DNA of 64,000 nt from Streptomyces sp. V4I2. Lineage in GTDB: Bacteria > Actinomycetota > Actinomycetes > Streptomycetales > Streptomycetaceae. Under the pieces are notes generated by a model. It saw nothing but the letters and a program-made list of their open reading frames with translations, searched no databases and was not told the DNA's origin. Shown in pieces: positions 37,139-46,154 of this stretch (positions are counted from its first letter, which is position 1; the number at the start of each line of letters is the position of its first letter). The stretch lies in assembly GCF_030817655.1 (NCBI RefSeq), contig NZ_JAUSZM010000003.1, forward strand, positions 3,348,001 to 3,412,000. The letters run 5' to 3'. Both the position numbers and the translations under genes were made by a program.

Positions 37139-37436
37139 GCGACCAATTGAGCAGCCCATCGCGCTGTTCGTCAAGCAGCGCCCGGATGCCGGACCACCTC
37201 GGCCGCCCCTCCCACGCGTTGTTGACACATCCGTGCTGTGGGCACATACGATCGATAGCGGATCGGCTCCGCCCCGCGCGGCGGCCTCTCCGGCCGCGTT
37301 GAGGGACGCGGCGAATGTGACGACGCCGAACCCCGGCCGCACCGTATCCGCGTAGCGCCTGTGACGCTGCGTTCCCCTACGAGTGCCACCGGGTGGTCAT
37401 CCACGCCTGCGATCCCCTCCCCCGGAGAGCCTCCCG

Positions 37437-38444
37437 ATGGTCACGCCTTTCGATGTCACATCCGTCCCTGCCACGAAGCCCCCGGAGCGCGCGGGTGCCG
37501 CCGACCCCGACCTGCCGCGGATCGTGCCACGCCGGCATATCGGCCGCTGGGCGACCGCTGCCGCCACACTGCTGGTCTTCGCGATGGTGCTCAACTCCGT
37601 CGTCCGCAACCAGGCTTTCCAATGGGACGTGGTGGGGCGGTACTTCACCACCGCCGCCGTACTCGACGGACTGCTGCTGACGCTGTGGCTGACCGGTGCG
37701 GTGATGGTGCTCGGTTTCCTGCTCGGCACCGTCCTGGCGGTGATGCGGCTGTCGGGCAACCCGGTGCTGCGTACGCTGAGTTGGGGCTACGTGTGGATCT
37801 TCCGGTCCACCCCGCTGCTGGTGCAGCTGCTGTTCTGGTTCAACATCGGCGCCCTGTACCCGACGCTCGGGCTCGGCATCCCTTTCGGCCCGGAGTTCGT
37901 CACCGTCAAGACGGTCAACCTGCTCGGGCCCACCCTGACCGCCGTCGTCGGACTGACCCTGCACGAGACGGCCTACGCCGCCGAGGTGGTGCGCGGCGGC
38001 ATCCTCTCCGTCGACTCCGGCCAGACCGAGGCCGCCCAGGCGCTCGGCCTGAGCAGGCACCGTACCCTGCGCCGAATCGTCGTCCCCCAGGCAATGCGCT
38101 CCATCGTGCCGACCGCCGGGAACATGCTGATAGGCACCCTCAAGGGCACCAGCATCGTCAGCGTGCTGGCCGTGCACGACCTGCTGTACTCGGTGCAGCT
38201 GATCTACAACCAGACCTACCAGGTCATCCCGCTGCTGATGGTCGCCACGCTCTGGTACATCGCGGTCACCAGCGTGCTCAGCGCGGGCCAGTACTACGTC
38301 GAGCGGTACTACGCACGCGGCAACTCCCGCGCGCTGCCGCCAACTCCGCTGCAGCGGCTGGGCGGTCGCCTGTCTGCCGTACGCACCCGACTGAGCACGG
38401 CGACGGCCGCCGATGCCCCCGCCGCGATCGGCGGTGACCGGTGA
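37437..38444 (+). CDS. ABC permease, polar amino-acid type
   Basis: 335 aa, same layout as the permease at 33171-34202: N-terminal extension, [40 protein letters not shown] and EAA loop DSGQTEAAQALGLSRHRTLR. GGAGAG precedes the ATG by 8 bases. It has no ATPase or binding protein beside it and would have to borrow those of the divergent operon. Its stop overlaps a broken FAD-protein gene (GTGA). Confidence 0.88.
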   Translation: MVTPFDVTSVPATKPPERAGAADPDLPRIVPRRHIGRWATAAATLLVFAMVLNSVVRNQAFQWDVVGRYFTTAAVLDGLLLTLWLTGAVMVLGFLLGTVLAVMRLSGNPVLRTLSWGYVWIFRSTPLLVQLLFWFNIGALYPTLGLGIPFGPEFVTVKTVNLLGPTLTAVVGLTLHETAYAAEVVRGGILSVDSGQTEAAQALGLSRHRTLRRIVVPQAMRSIVPTAGNMLIGTLKGTSIVSVLAVHDLLYSVQLIYNQTYQVIPLLMVATLWYIAVTSVLSAGQYYVERYYARGNSRALPPTPLQRLGGRLSAVRTRLSTATAADAPAAIGGDR

Positions 38445-39077
38445 GCAGCGCCCCCTCCACGGCCGTCCTGGTTCTCGTCGGCGCGGGACCGCGCGCCACC
38501 GGCCTGCCGGAGCGCATAGCGGTCCAATGCCCCCGAACTCTGGGACGGCAGGCGGCAGTTGCGCATCCACCCGGTCGACCCGCACCCGCCCGGTTCCGGC
38601 CGGATCCGGCGGCACGAGCAGTCGCCGCTGTTGCGGATGAACTCCATGGCCGAGGACGTCACCATGTTCACCGACGAGTTTTCCACGATCGACGGTCCCG
38701 TACGGCCGGGCCCTTCCCTCGCCGAGTGGGCCTCCCAGTTGTCCGGCGGGGGTGCACGTCACGCGCCGTACGCCGAGCCCGCCGACCCTGACGTGCTCGC
38801 CGAACCGCGCACTCCGAGCGGCACCGACTTCGCCCCCCTTCGCGCCCAGAGCGCCTACCTGGACCGGGTGTTCCGCCGGGCGCCGGCGGAACCACACCGT
38901 CTCCCCTGCTGACTGCCACCTCATCGACCCCGCCTTCGGTGGCCCTCATCCCCGCCGCATCGCCCTCGGCGCCCCCACCAACAGCCGGGCCGTCGCCGCC
39001 TTCGCCCGCCCCCTCCCCCCGCACACACCAACGCCCCGGCCTTCCGCCAGAACGACGCGGTCGCTCTCAGGCTGTGA
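38441..39077 (+). pseudogene. FAD/NAD(P)-binding protein, both ends kept, middle deleted
   Basis: The N-terminus VLVLVGAGPRATGLPERIA is a dinucleotide-binding motif of the NAD_binding_9 type. A frameshift near 38530 switches to RIHPVDPHPPGSGRI and RHEQSPLLRMNSMAEDVTMF. A stop falls at 38912, and after that DPAFGGPHPRRIALGAPTNS and, in another frame, APAFRQNDAVALRL represent the C-terminus of the same family. Roughly two thirds of a ~600-aa protein is missing. Confidence 0.75.
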
Positions 39078-39090
39078 GACCTTCCCCACT

Positions 39091-39114
39091 TTTCCTATCG
39101 AATTACTAGGGAAA
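39091..39114. promoter_or_regulatory. Candidate operator, TTTCCTA/TAGGGAAA inverted repeat
   Basis: TTTCCTA (39091-39097) and TAGGGAAA (39107-39114) form an imperfect inverted repeat ~40 bases before the leader peptide. The half ACTAGGGA also occurs in the stronger palindrome at 43306-43339, so both could be sites for the Rrf2 regulator encoded at 42766. Confidence 0.5.
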
Positions 39115-39153
39115 CCTTGACGGTATCCAGCGCGGATGCGCAGCATGATGAAC

Positions 39154-39237
39154 ATGTCCCGCAAGCAGCAACGACTCGTTCGTCGTCGGCATGTCGACTT
39201 TGGTCACGTCGTCAGCGCCGCCTGCTGTCAGGCATAA
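39154..39237 (+). CDS. Cysteine leader peptide of the regulator/DszC-like operon
   Basis: 27 aa from ATG 39154 (two further in-frame ATGs at 39145 and 39148). The core RRRHVDFGHVVSAACCQA matches the leader family, with two adjacent Cys codons near the end. A hairpin (GGCACG 39238-39243 with CGTGCC 39261-39266) starts immediately after the stop. The regulator gene begins 110 bases downstream. Confidence 0.8.
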   Translation: MSRKQQRLVRRRHVDFGHVVSAACCQA

Positions 39238-39346
39238 GGCACGCGGCTCGCACGTTCGCCCGTGCCACTCCGCTCCCCCTTCCAGGCGATCAGGCGAATA
39301 CACAACTGCGTCTGACGGCCCGACACACTTCTGAGGGACAACCGCC

Positions 39347-39916
39347 ATGACCACGGCACTTCCGGCCCAGGCCACTCCAAACGATCAGCCGCTTTCCGAC
39401 ACGCGCCGACTTCGCCTGGTGGGCGATACCGCGCAGAGCGGTGCCAAGGGACACTCGCCCGCGCCGCTCGTCGGCTATCTCGTGCTCGTCCCCGAGGGCA
39501 CCGATCCCGCCGAACTCTTCGTCAAGGACAGGCAGGGGCCTGAGATCCGACCGATCGCCGCCGCGGACTCGAACCTTGTCCGGCGCACGGGAGACGACGT
39601 CGTCCGCATCGATACCGCACGTCATGTCGCCGAGGTGGACGGTCATGAACTCGACCTGACCTACCTGGAGTTCGCGCTGCTGGCGCATCTCGTTCTGCAT
39701 CCTCACCACGTCCATTCGCGCGATCAGCTGGTGGCCGCCGTCTGGGGCTACGCCCACATCGGCGACGGCCGCACCGTGGATGTCCACATCGCCCGCCTGC
39801 GCCGCAAGCTGGGCGAGGCCCACCGGCACCGGATCGTCACCGTGCGGCGCGTGGGCTACAAGTACGTGCCCGACCAGCAGCAGAGCCCCAACGCCGCGCT
39901 CCGCGGCCGACCTTGA
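39347..39916 (+). CDS. Winged-helix regulator (OmpR/PhoB C-terminal type), no receiver
   Basis: 189 aa. The C-terminal ~95 residues are a Trans_reg_C domain: LDLTYLEFALLAHLVLHPHH, SRDQLVAAVWGY, RTVDVHIARLRRKLGEAHRH and VTVRRVGYKYV. The N-terminal ~85 residues are not a phosphorylatable receiver domain; they lack the Asp pocket and look like a short unique region. It is followed 13 bases later by a DszC-like monooxygenase, so it likely regulates organosulfur use. Confidence 0.85.
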   Translation: MTTALPAQATPNDQPLSDTRRLRLVGDTAQSGAKGHSPAPLVGYLVLVPEGTDPAELFVKDRQGPEIRPIAAADSNLVRRTGDDVVRIDTARHVAEVDGHELDLTYLEFALLAHLVLHPHHVHSRDQLVAAVWGYAHIGDGRTVDVHIARLRRKLGEAHRHRIVTVRRVGYKYVPDQQQSPNAALRGRP

Positions 39917-39929
39917 GGAGACCACTTCC

Positions 39930-41165
39930 ATGGGCCTTGCCTCCGCGCCGCCCGCCCCCACCTCGCCATCGGACCGGACCGGGCCCGGCCATGCGCACTG
40001 GCTGCGCGTGGCCCGCGAGGCGGCGGACGACCTGGCCACGGACACGGTGACCAGGGAGCAGGCAGGCAAGGCTCCGTTCGACGAGGTGTCCCGGCTGCGC
40101 GAGGCGGGACTGCTGACGCTTCTGGGGCCGGCCGAGTCCGGAGGAGGCGGCGCGGACTGGCCCACGGCCTACGCGGTCGTCCGGGAGGTCGCTGCGGCCG
40201 ACGGCTCGATCGGTCAACTGCTCGGCTGTCACTACTTCCTGTCGTGGAGCGCCCAGTTCTTCGCCGAGCCCATTCTGGCGGCGCGGACAGAGCAGCGGTC
40301 CGCGGCTGAAGAGTGGTGTTGGGGTGGCGGCTTCGCCCGTCAGGAGCCTCCTCTGATGCTGGCCAGGACCTCCCGTGGCCTGGTGCTGGATGGTCGGCAG
40401 AGCTATACCACCGGGGTCCTGGTCGCCGACCGCCTCGCCGTGCGCGCCGTGCGGGAGGACACAGGTGAACCACTCGCCATCGCGGTGGATCCCACCCGTC
40501 GCGGTGTTCGGATCGACGGTGACGTCGACACCTTCGGCCAACGGCTCGCGGCCGGCGGCAGCGTGGAGTTCGACGACGTATCGGTCGCTGCTGACGACGT
40601 ACTCGGCCCCCTGTCCGCGGACACGGACGAGGACTTCCTGTCGCCCCGGGCCGCCCTGGCATCGCCGGCCGGGCATCTCGTCTCCGTCCAGCTCCTGCTC
40701 GGCATGGCCGAGGGAGTGCTCGCCGAAGCCCGTGAGTACAGCAGGGCGGGCCAGGCTCCCTCGCACCCCGCCTGGCCGGTCGGCACTGCCCACGACCCAC
40801 TGGTGTTGACCGCCTACGGAGAACTCACCGTCCTCACCCGGTCCGCGTCCGCACTCGCCGATCAAGCGATGGAAGCCGTGCAGGGCGCGCTGGCACTCGG
40901 CGAGGACCTCGCCTATGACGAGTACGCGGACGTCTCCGCCCTCGTGGCCATGGCCGAAGCCGCTGCCTCCAGAGCCGCGCAGGAGTGCACCACCCGCGCC
41001 CTCGACATCATCGGTCCCCGCTCCACCTCCGCGCGGCTGGGCTTGGACCGCTTCTGGCGCAATGCCCGAACCCACACCTTGAACGAGCCCGTCGCCCACC
41101 GGCTCCGCGATGTCGGGGACTACTTCCTCAATGGCGCCCACCCTCCGTTCGTCCTGCCCGCCTGA
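39930..41165 (+). CDS. DszC/SfnB-like flavin monooxygenase, second copy
   Basis: 411 aa from ATG 39930 (GAGGAG 10 bases upstream). Same architecture as 25229-26446: LLGPAESGGGGADWPTAYAV, VAAADGSIGQLLGCHYFLSW, LDGRQSYTTGVLVADRLAV and C-terminal RLGLDRFWRNARTHTLNEP. It is divergent enough to have a different substrate. It lies behind the winged-helix regulator and upstream of a TSUP exporter. Confidence 0.86.
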   Translation: MGLASAPPAPTSPSDRTGPGHAHWLRVAREAADDLATDTVTREQAGKAPFDEVSRLREAGLLTLLGPAESGGGGADWPTAYAVVREVAAADGSIGQLLGCHYFLSWSAQFFAEPILAARTEQRSAAEEWCWGGGFARQEPPLMLARTSRGLVLDGRQSYTTGVLVADRLAVRAVREDTGEPLAIAVDPTRRGVRIDGDVDTFGQRLAAGGSVEFDDVSVAADDVLGPLSADTDEDFLSPRAALASPAGHLVSVQLLLGMAEGVLAEAREYSRAGQAPSHPAWPVGTAHDPLVLTAYGELTVLTRSASALADQAMEAVQGALALGEDLAYDEYADVSALVAMAEAAASRAAQECTTRALDIIGPRSTSARLGLDRFWRNARTHTLNEPVAHRLRDVGDYFLNGAHPPFVLPA

Positions 41166-41339
41166 CCGGAGGCGGTGAGGGCGGGGACAGAATCCGCAGA
41201 CCTACTCCGCAGCCCCCCATGCCTGAGCCGGCCGACCTGATGCCAGGGCCCCTCGCTGCTGGGATGCACAGCGAACCCTGCGCCGGGCAGCGGGACCCCG
41301 GCGGCGATACTGGCCGGACGTTCGATTCAGGGAGCTGCC

Positions 41340-42122
41340 GTGACATGGTCAACGGGGCTGGTCGGGCTGGCCGCCGGCCTGCTGATAGCCGTGGCGACCG
41401 CGCCGGTGGGGGTTTCGGGCGCGGTGTTCCTGCTGCCGGTGCAGTTGAGCGTACTCGGCGTACCCAGCCCGGCGGTCACACCCACCAATCTGCTGTACAA
41501 CGTGGTGGCCGGGCCCGGCGCCCTGCTGCGCTACCACCGCGCGGGCCTGCTGCACGGCCCGCTGACGCGCCGCCTGGTGACCGGCACTCTGCCCGGGGTG
41601 GTCATCGGCGCCGTGGTACGGGTCTTCGCCGTGCCGGGGGCCACCGCCTTCCGCCTCCTGGTCGCCGCTCTCCTGATGCCGCTGGGCCTGTGGCTCATCG
41701 GGCGGACCCTCCGGCCCGCCCGGCCGACCTCGGCCGCCGAACCCTCTCCCCGGGCCGTCACCGGACTGGCCCTGGTCGTCGGGGTCATCGGCGGGATCTA
41801 CGGGATCGGCGGCGGGTCCATCATCGGCCCCATCCTGGTCGGCCAGGGCATGCCCGTCGCCCGGGTGGCACCGGCCGCCCTCGCCTCCACTTTCGCCACC
41901 TCCGTGGCCGGCGCCGCGACCTTCGCACTGCTGGCCCTGACCGGATCCGGCGACATCGCCCCTGACTGGCACCTCGGCCTCGCCTGCGGTCTCGGCGGAC
42001 TGATCGGCGGCTACCTCGGGGCACATCTGCAACCTCACCTGCCCGAGACCGCACTGCGCCTCCTGCTCGGAGCCCTGGCCACCCTCCTCGGCGCCCTCTA
42101 CGCCGCGCAGTCCCTGCGCTGA
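41340..42122 (+). CDS. TSUP-family (TauE/SafE) sulfite/anion exporter
   Basis: 260 aa, about eight hydrophobic segments in two repeats. The N-repeat has APVGVSGAVFLLPVQLSVLG and the C-repeat GVIGGIYGIGGGSIIGPIL, the two conserved TSUP signatures. Sulfonate and sulfone oxidation release sulfite, and this would export it. Start is GTG 41340. Confidence 0.88.
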   Translation: MTWSTGLVGLAAGLLIAVATAPVGVSGAVFLLPVQLSVLGVPSPAVTPTNLLYNVVAGPGALLRYHRAGLLHGPLTRRLVTGTLPGVVIGAVVRVFAVPGATAFRLLVAALLMPLGLWLIGRTLRPARPTSAAEPSPRAVTGLALVVGVIGGIYGIGGGSIIGPILVGQGMPVARVAPAALASTFATSVAGAATFALLALTGSGDIAPDWHLGLACGLGGLIGGYLGAHLQPHLPETALRLLLGALATLLGALYAAQSLR

Positions 42123-42169
42123 CGGCCAGGGCCCGGCACAGACTCCCTTCCGGCGCGGTCGCCGGGGCC

Positions 42170-42415
42170 AGGGAGCACCGGCGCCAGGCCGGGCAGCCGT
42201 ATCGGGTGCGCGCCGGGGCGGTCGTCCTGGCCACGGGCGGCTGCGCGTCCCTCAGCGGCGCGCTGGGCTGCAACGTCAACACCGGCGACGGTGCGCTGCT
42301 CGCCGCCGAGGTGGGCGCGGAGCTGTCCGGAAGGGAGTTCTCCAACGCGTACGGCATCGCCCTCCGAGGGCACCTCGGCCTCGCCCAGAGCATCGTGGGC
42401 CTCGGCCCCCTCTGA
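42170..42415 (+). pseudogene. Fragment of an FAD flavoprotein (FrdA/SdhA type)
   Basis: The frame reads YRVRAGAVVLATGGCASL then CNVNTGDGALLAAEVGAEL and FSNAYGIALRG, an internal piece of a fumarate-reductase-like flavoprotein that starts and ends abruptly. Only ~75 of ~500 residues remain. Confidence 0.65.
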
Positions 42416-42427
42416 CTCCCGCGACCT

Positions 42428-42680
42428 GTGCGCATCTTCAAGTCCTACGTCACCCGCCCCGAGGACATCGTGCGTGTGTCCTGGACGCCGGGCGACCTCG
42501 TCCTGTTCCACAACCGCATCACCGAGCACTACGCCCCCGACGACTACGGCGACCTCCCGCGCCTGCTGCACCGGGTGACCGTCGCGAGCGACGTCCCGGC
42601 CGGTGTCGACGGCACCCTCAGCCACGTCATCGAGGGCGACGACGCCTCCCACTACACCCCGGCCTCGGCCCGAGGCCCAC
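42428..42680 (+). pseudogene. C-terminal fragment of a TauD-type dioxygenase
   Basis: IFKSYVTRPEDIVRVSWTPG, then FHNRITEHYAPDDYGDLPR and RVTVASDVPAGVDG is the final third of a 2-oxoglutarate sulfonate/sulfate-ester dioxygenase, with the distal His and the co-substrate Arg but without the HxD part. It abuts the FAD fragment above. Confidence 0.7.
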
Positions 42681-42765
42681 GGCCGCCGGACAGGGGACAC
42701 CGGCCCCCTGCCCGGCGGCCCGCCCGAAGTGGATGCCGACCGAAGTCTTACGGGATAATGAGCGC

Positions 42766-43224
42766 ATGCGGATCTCAGCCAGGGCCGACTACGCGGTACG
42801 CGCCGCACTGCAGCTCGCCGCGTCACGGGACGACGCGCCGCTGAAGGCCGAGGCCATCGCCGACGCCCAGGACATCCCGCACAAGTTCCTCGAAAGCATC
42901 CTGAACGACATGCGCCGGGGCGGCCTCGTACTCAGCCAGCGCGGCGGCAACGGCGGCTACCGGCTGGCCAAACCCGCCGAGTCCATCAGCATCGCCGACG
43001 TCATCCGCGTCGTGGACGGACCCCTGGTCTCGGTGCGCGGGGTCCGCCCGCCGGACCTGTCCTACACCGGCCCCGCCGAGTCACTGCTCCCCCTGTGGGT
43101 CGCACTGCGGTCCAACGTGCGCGAGATCCTTGAGGGCGTGTCACTCGCCGACGTCGCAGCCGCCCGGCTGCCCGCCGACGTGTCCGCGCTGACCGAGACC
43201 CCGAGCGCCTGGGCCAACCCCTGA
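42766..43224 (+). CDS. Rrf2-family transcriptional regulator
   Basis: 152 aa. MRISARADYAVRAALQLAAS, IPHKFLESILNDMRRGGLVL and SQRGGNGGYRLAKP are the standard Rrf2 winged helix. The three Cys of the FeS-binding IscR/NsrR type are absent, which places it nearer CymR, the cysteine-metabolism repressor of Firmicutes. It lies directly upstream of a palindrome, a cysteine leader peptide and a sulfonate-type transporter, consistent with control of sulfur uptake. Confidence 0.87.
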   Translation: MRISARADYAVRAALQLAASRDDAPLKAEAIADAQDIPHKFLESILNDMRRGGLVLSQRGGNGGYRLAKPAESISIADVIRVVDGPLVSVRGVRPPDLSYTGPAESLLPLWVALRSNVREILEGVSLADVAAARLPADVSALTETPSAWANP

Positions 43225-43305
43225 CACACTGGGCCATCTCGAAGAGCGAGATGGCTACGTCCACCATGCGAGCACCCTCTTGGGGTGGGCGCCACCTTCT
43301 GCCAC

Positions 43306-43339
43306 GATCCCTATCAGCCAGGTAGGAAAACTAGGGATC
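43306..43339. promoter_or_regulatory. Candidate Rrf2 operator before the ssuA leader
   Basis: GATCCCTA (43306-43313) and TAGGGATC (43332-43339) form a perfect 8-bp inverted repeat with an 18-base spacer that itself contains GGTAGGAAA. It ends 12 bases before the leader-peptide ATG, so a bound repressor would block initiation. Confidence 0.6.
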
Positions 43340-43351
43340 TGTGGGGTGGCC

Positions 43352-43453
43352 ATGAGAACGCTCGACCGCGCAGACCTGTCACTTCCCCTGCTGACCTCGC
43401 GCCGCCACATCGACCTCGGCCGCACGTCCAGTGCCATCTGCCGGCCGGTCTGA
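43352..43453 (+). CDS. Cysteine leader peptide of the ssuA operon
   Basis: 33 aa with the core SRRHIDLGRTSSAICRPV, the most canonical member of the leader family here. A single Cys codon (43438-43440) is followed immediately by CCGGCCG (43441-43447), which pairs with CGGCCGG at 43475-43481. A ribosome stalled at Cys would cover the 5' arm of this stem, the textbook layout for attenuation. The binding-protein gene begins ~195 bases downstream. Confidence 0.8.
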   Translation: MRTLDRADLSLPLLTSRRHIDLGRTSSAICRPV

Positions 43454-43648
43454 GACCGTCCGCAGAGCACCTTTCGGCCGGCAGCGCCACTCGCGCGCCA
43501 CTCATCCCCGCACACCGCCGCTCGGGAACCCACAGCAGCATTCCAGCCGCCGAGGGCCTTCGCGCGGAGTGCCGGCGCACGTCCATGGGCTTCCGCCTCG
43601 TGCTTTCCTCACCTCCCTGATCAACTCTTTCCCTGAGAGGACACCTCC

Positions 43649-44755
43649 GTGTCTGCCGCAAGACCGCTCGCCACCCTGCGCACCTTCGCCGTCATAGCAG
43701 CGCTTCCCCTCCTGCTCACCGCCTGCGGCTACGGATCCGACGCCACTGACGACAGCAAGCAGACCGAGGTCGCGGCGGACGCCAAGAAGCTCTCCGCCGA
43801 CGAGGTGAAGATCGGCTACTTCCCCAACCTCACGCACGCCACCGCCCTGGTGGGCGTCCAGGAGGGCCTGCTCCAGAAGGAGCTCGGCGGCACCACGATC
43901 AAGGCCTCGACCTTCAACGCCGGCCCCTCCGAGATCGAGGCGCTGAACGCCCGGTCCATCGACATCGGCTGGATCGGCCCGTCCCCGGCGATCAACGGCT
44001 ACACCAAGTCGGGCGGCAAGAACCTGCGCATCATCGGCGGTTCCGCCTCCGGTGGTGTGAAGCTCGTGGTCAACCCGGCGAAGATCAAGTCCCTGGACGA
44101 CGTCAAGGGCAAGAAGATCGCGACGCCCCAACTCGGCAATACCCAGGACGTGGCGTTCCTCAACTGGATCGCGGAGCAGGGCTGGAAGGTCGACGCGGAG
44201 AGCGGCGGGGGCGATGTCTCCGTCGTCCGTACGGACAACAAGGTCACCCCGGACGCCTACAAGTCCGGCTCCATCGACGGCGCGTGGGTGCCGGAGCCGA
44301 CCGCGTCCAAGCTGGTCGCCGAGGGCGGCAAGGTGCTGCTCGACGAGGCCGACCTGTGGCCGGACAAGAAGTTCGTGATCACGAACATCATCGTGCGGCA
44401 GGACTTCCTCAAGGAGCACCCGGACGTCGTCGAGGCCGTGCTGCGCGGCTCGGTGAAGACCAACGAGTGGATCAACGCCAACCCGGACAAGGCCAAGGCC
44501 TCCGCCAACAAGGCTCTTGAGGAGCTGTCGGGCAAGGCGCTGCCCGCCGAGGTCATCGACCCGGCTTGGAAGTCGATCACCTTCCTGGACGACCCGCTGG
44601 CCTCGACCCTCAACACCGAGGCGGACCACGCGGTCAAGGCCGGCCTCCTGGAGAAGCCCGACCTGAAGGGCATTTACAACCTCAGGCCGCTCAACAAGGT
44701 CCTCAAGGCCGAGGGCAAGGACGAGGTCGACGACGCCGGCCTCGGCGCCGAGTAA
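43649..44755 (+). CDS. Aliphatic sulfonate-type ABC substrate-binding lipoprotein
   Basis: 368 aa. Lipobox LLTAC; NMT1/SsuA fold with KIGYFPNLTHATALVGVQEG, FNAGPSEIEALNARSIDIGW and GPSPAINGYTKSGGKNLRII. It appears intact, but its ATPase and permease just downstream are broken, so the transporter is probably dead unless another system supplies them. Confidence 0.87.
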   Translation: MSAARPLATLRTFAVIAALPLLLTACGYGSDATDDSKQTEVAADAKKLSADEVKIGYFPNLTHATALVGVQEGLLQKELGGTTIKASTFNAGPSEIEALNARSIDIGWIGPSPAINGYTKSGGKNLRIIGGSASGGVKLVVNPAKIKSLDDVKGKKIATPQLGNTQDVAFLNWIAEQGWKVDAESGGGDVSVVRTDNKVTPDAYKSGSIDGAWVPEPTASKLVAEGGKVLLDEADLWPDKKFVITNIIVRQDFLKEHPDVVEAVLRGSVKTNEWINANPDKAKASANKALEELSGKALPAEVIDPAWKSITFLDDPLASTLNTEADHAVKAGLLEKPDLKGIYNLRPLNKVLKAEGKDEVDDAGLGAE

Positions 44756-44785
44756 CGACCACCGCACCCGAAGGACCCCCAGAAG

Positions 44786-45165
44786 ATGACGGCCATGGCC
44801 ACGACGACGGCCACGACGGCCAAGGACGCCACGGCGGCGACGTACGCCGCCCGGATCGAGCACGTCTCGAAGTCCTTTTCCGCGCCGGGCACGCCCGGCG
44901 GACAGCGGCTCGTGCTGGACGACATCACGCTCGATGTCGCACCGGGCGAGTTTGTCACCCTCCTGGGGGCCTCCGGCTGCGGCAAGTCCACCCTGCTCAA
45001 CCTGGTCGCCGGACTCGACCTGCCCTCCACCGGCTCGACCGGCACGGACGGCCGACCCGTCCTGATGTTCCAGGAGCACACGCTGTTCCGTGGCTGACCG
45101 CGGGTAAGAACGTCGAACTCGCCCTGAGCTCAGGGGCGTTCCCAAGGCCGTACGCCGCTGCGCGC
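44786..45165 (+). pseudogene. SsuB-like ABC ATPase, frameshifted and truncated
   Basis: The first ~100 residues carry Walker [13 protein letters not shown] and the Q-loop LMFQEHTLF, then a stop at 45097. One base is missing near 45090: shifting frame restores [12 protein letters not shown], and a second shift restores LRGVPKA. After that the signature motif, Walker B and H-loop are absent and the sequence jumps into permease sequence. Confidence 0.82.
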
Positions 45166-45860
45166 GAGACACTGATCCGCGAGGTACTGCCACCTGTCAC
45201 CGCGATCGCGCTGGTGCTGGTGGTCTGGCAGCTACTGGTATGGGCCGAGGTCGCCCCCGACTACAAACTGGCCTCGCCGTCCGAGGTATGGGGCGAGGTA
45301 CGCGAGGCCTGGCTCCAGGGAACGCTCCTCGACTACATCTGGACGTCCGTCTCACGCGGTCTGCTCGGCTTCCTGCTGGCACTCGCCATCGGTACGCCGC
45401 TCGGACTGCTGGTCGCCCGGGTGAAGTTCGTCCGGGCGGCCATCGGCCCCATCCTGTCCGGTCTGCAGTCGCTGCCGTCGGTGGCCTGGGTGCCGCCCGA
45501 CGTGCCGTGGCTGGGCCTGAACAACTCGATGATGTACGCCGTGATCCTGCTCGGCGCGGTCCCGTCCATCGCCAACGGCCTCGTCGCGGGCATCGACCAG
45601 ATCCCGCCGCTGTTCCTGCGCGCCGGGCGCACCCTGGGCGCGACCGGGCTGCGCGAGGCCTGGCACATCGTGATGCCCGGGGCGCTCCCCGGCTATCTGG
45701 CGGGCCTGAAGCAGGGCTGGGCGTTCTCCTGGCGGTCGCTGATGGCCGCCGAGATCATCGTCTCCTCACCCGATCTCGGCGTCGGTCTCGGCCAGTTGCT
45801 GGAGAACGGCCGCAACAACGGCAGCATGCCACAGGTGTTCCTGGCCATCTTCCTCATCCG
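45166..45860 (+). pseudogene. SsuC-like ABC permease lacking both ends
   Basis: Begins at ETLIREVLPPVTAIAL without its own start codon and runs through LPSVAWVPPDVPWLGLNN, LLGAVPSIANGLVAGIDQIP and the EAA-type loop TLGATGLREAWHIVMPGALP. It breaks off after MPQVFLAIFLI, short of the last cytoplasmic tail. The missing N-terminus coincides with the deletion that removed the ATPase C-terminus. 45861-46103 holds nothing recognisable. Confidence 0.78.
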
Positions 45861-46103
45861 GAGGCATCACCCCGCCGCGGGGCCGGTTCTGCTGTGTGCG
45901 GTGGGGCGGCCTTGGCCGCACCGGTTCAGAGCGCGATCGGCGGCCCCGAGGCAGGCGTCACAGTCAGCAGTTGAACGGGCATCCTCAGGCAATTGCAGGA
46001 GTCCCAAGAGTGCGCACGCTCACCGTTCTCGTCTGCGGTCAACAGGCAGACCGACTCCCTGACGAGCCCTGAACGGAAAATCCAGGATCCTGAGGGCATG
46101 CGG

Positions 46104-46133
46104 GAGCGTCCGGCCGGTGCCGGACGGACGCTC
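46104..46133. terminator. Strong hairpin at the transposase 3' end
   Basis: GAGCGTCC (46104-46111) pairs with GGACGCTC (46126-46133), with an inner GTCCGGC/GCCGGAC stem. It lies 20 bases past the IS110 transposase stop and is either its terminator or part of the element's right end. Confidence 0.55.
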
Positions 46134-46154
46134 GGGTTGGTTCGGGTCAGGCAG

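Noticed and set aside
37222..37252. TTGACA ... TACGAT as a promoter for the permease at 37437
   Set aside because: Spacing is 19 bases, longer than usual, and the site is ~190 bases upstream of the gene; too weak to list as a feature.
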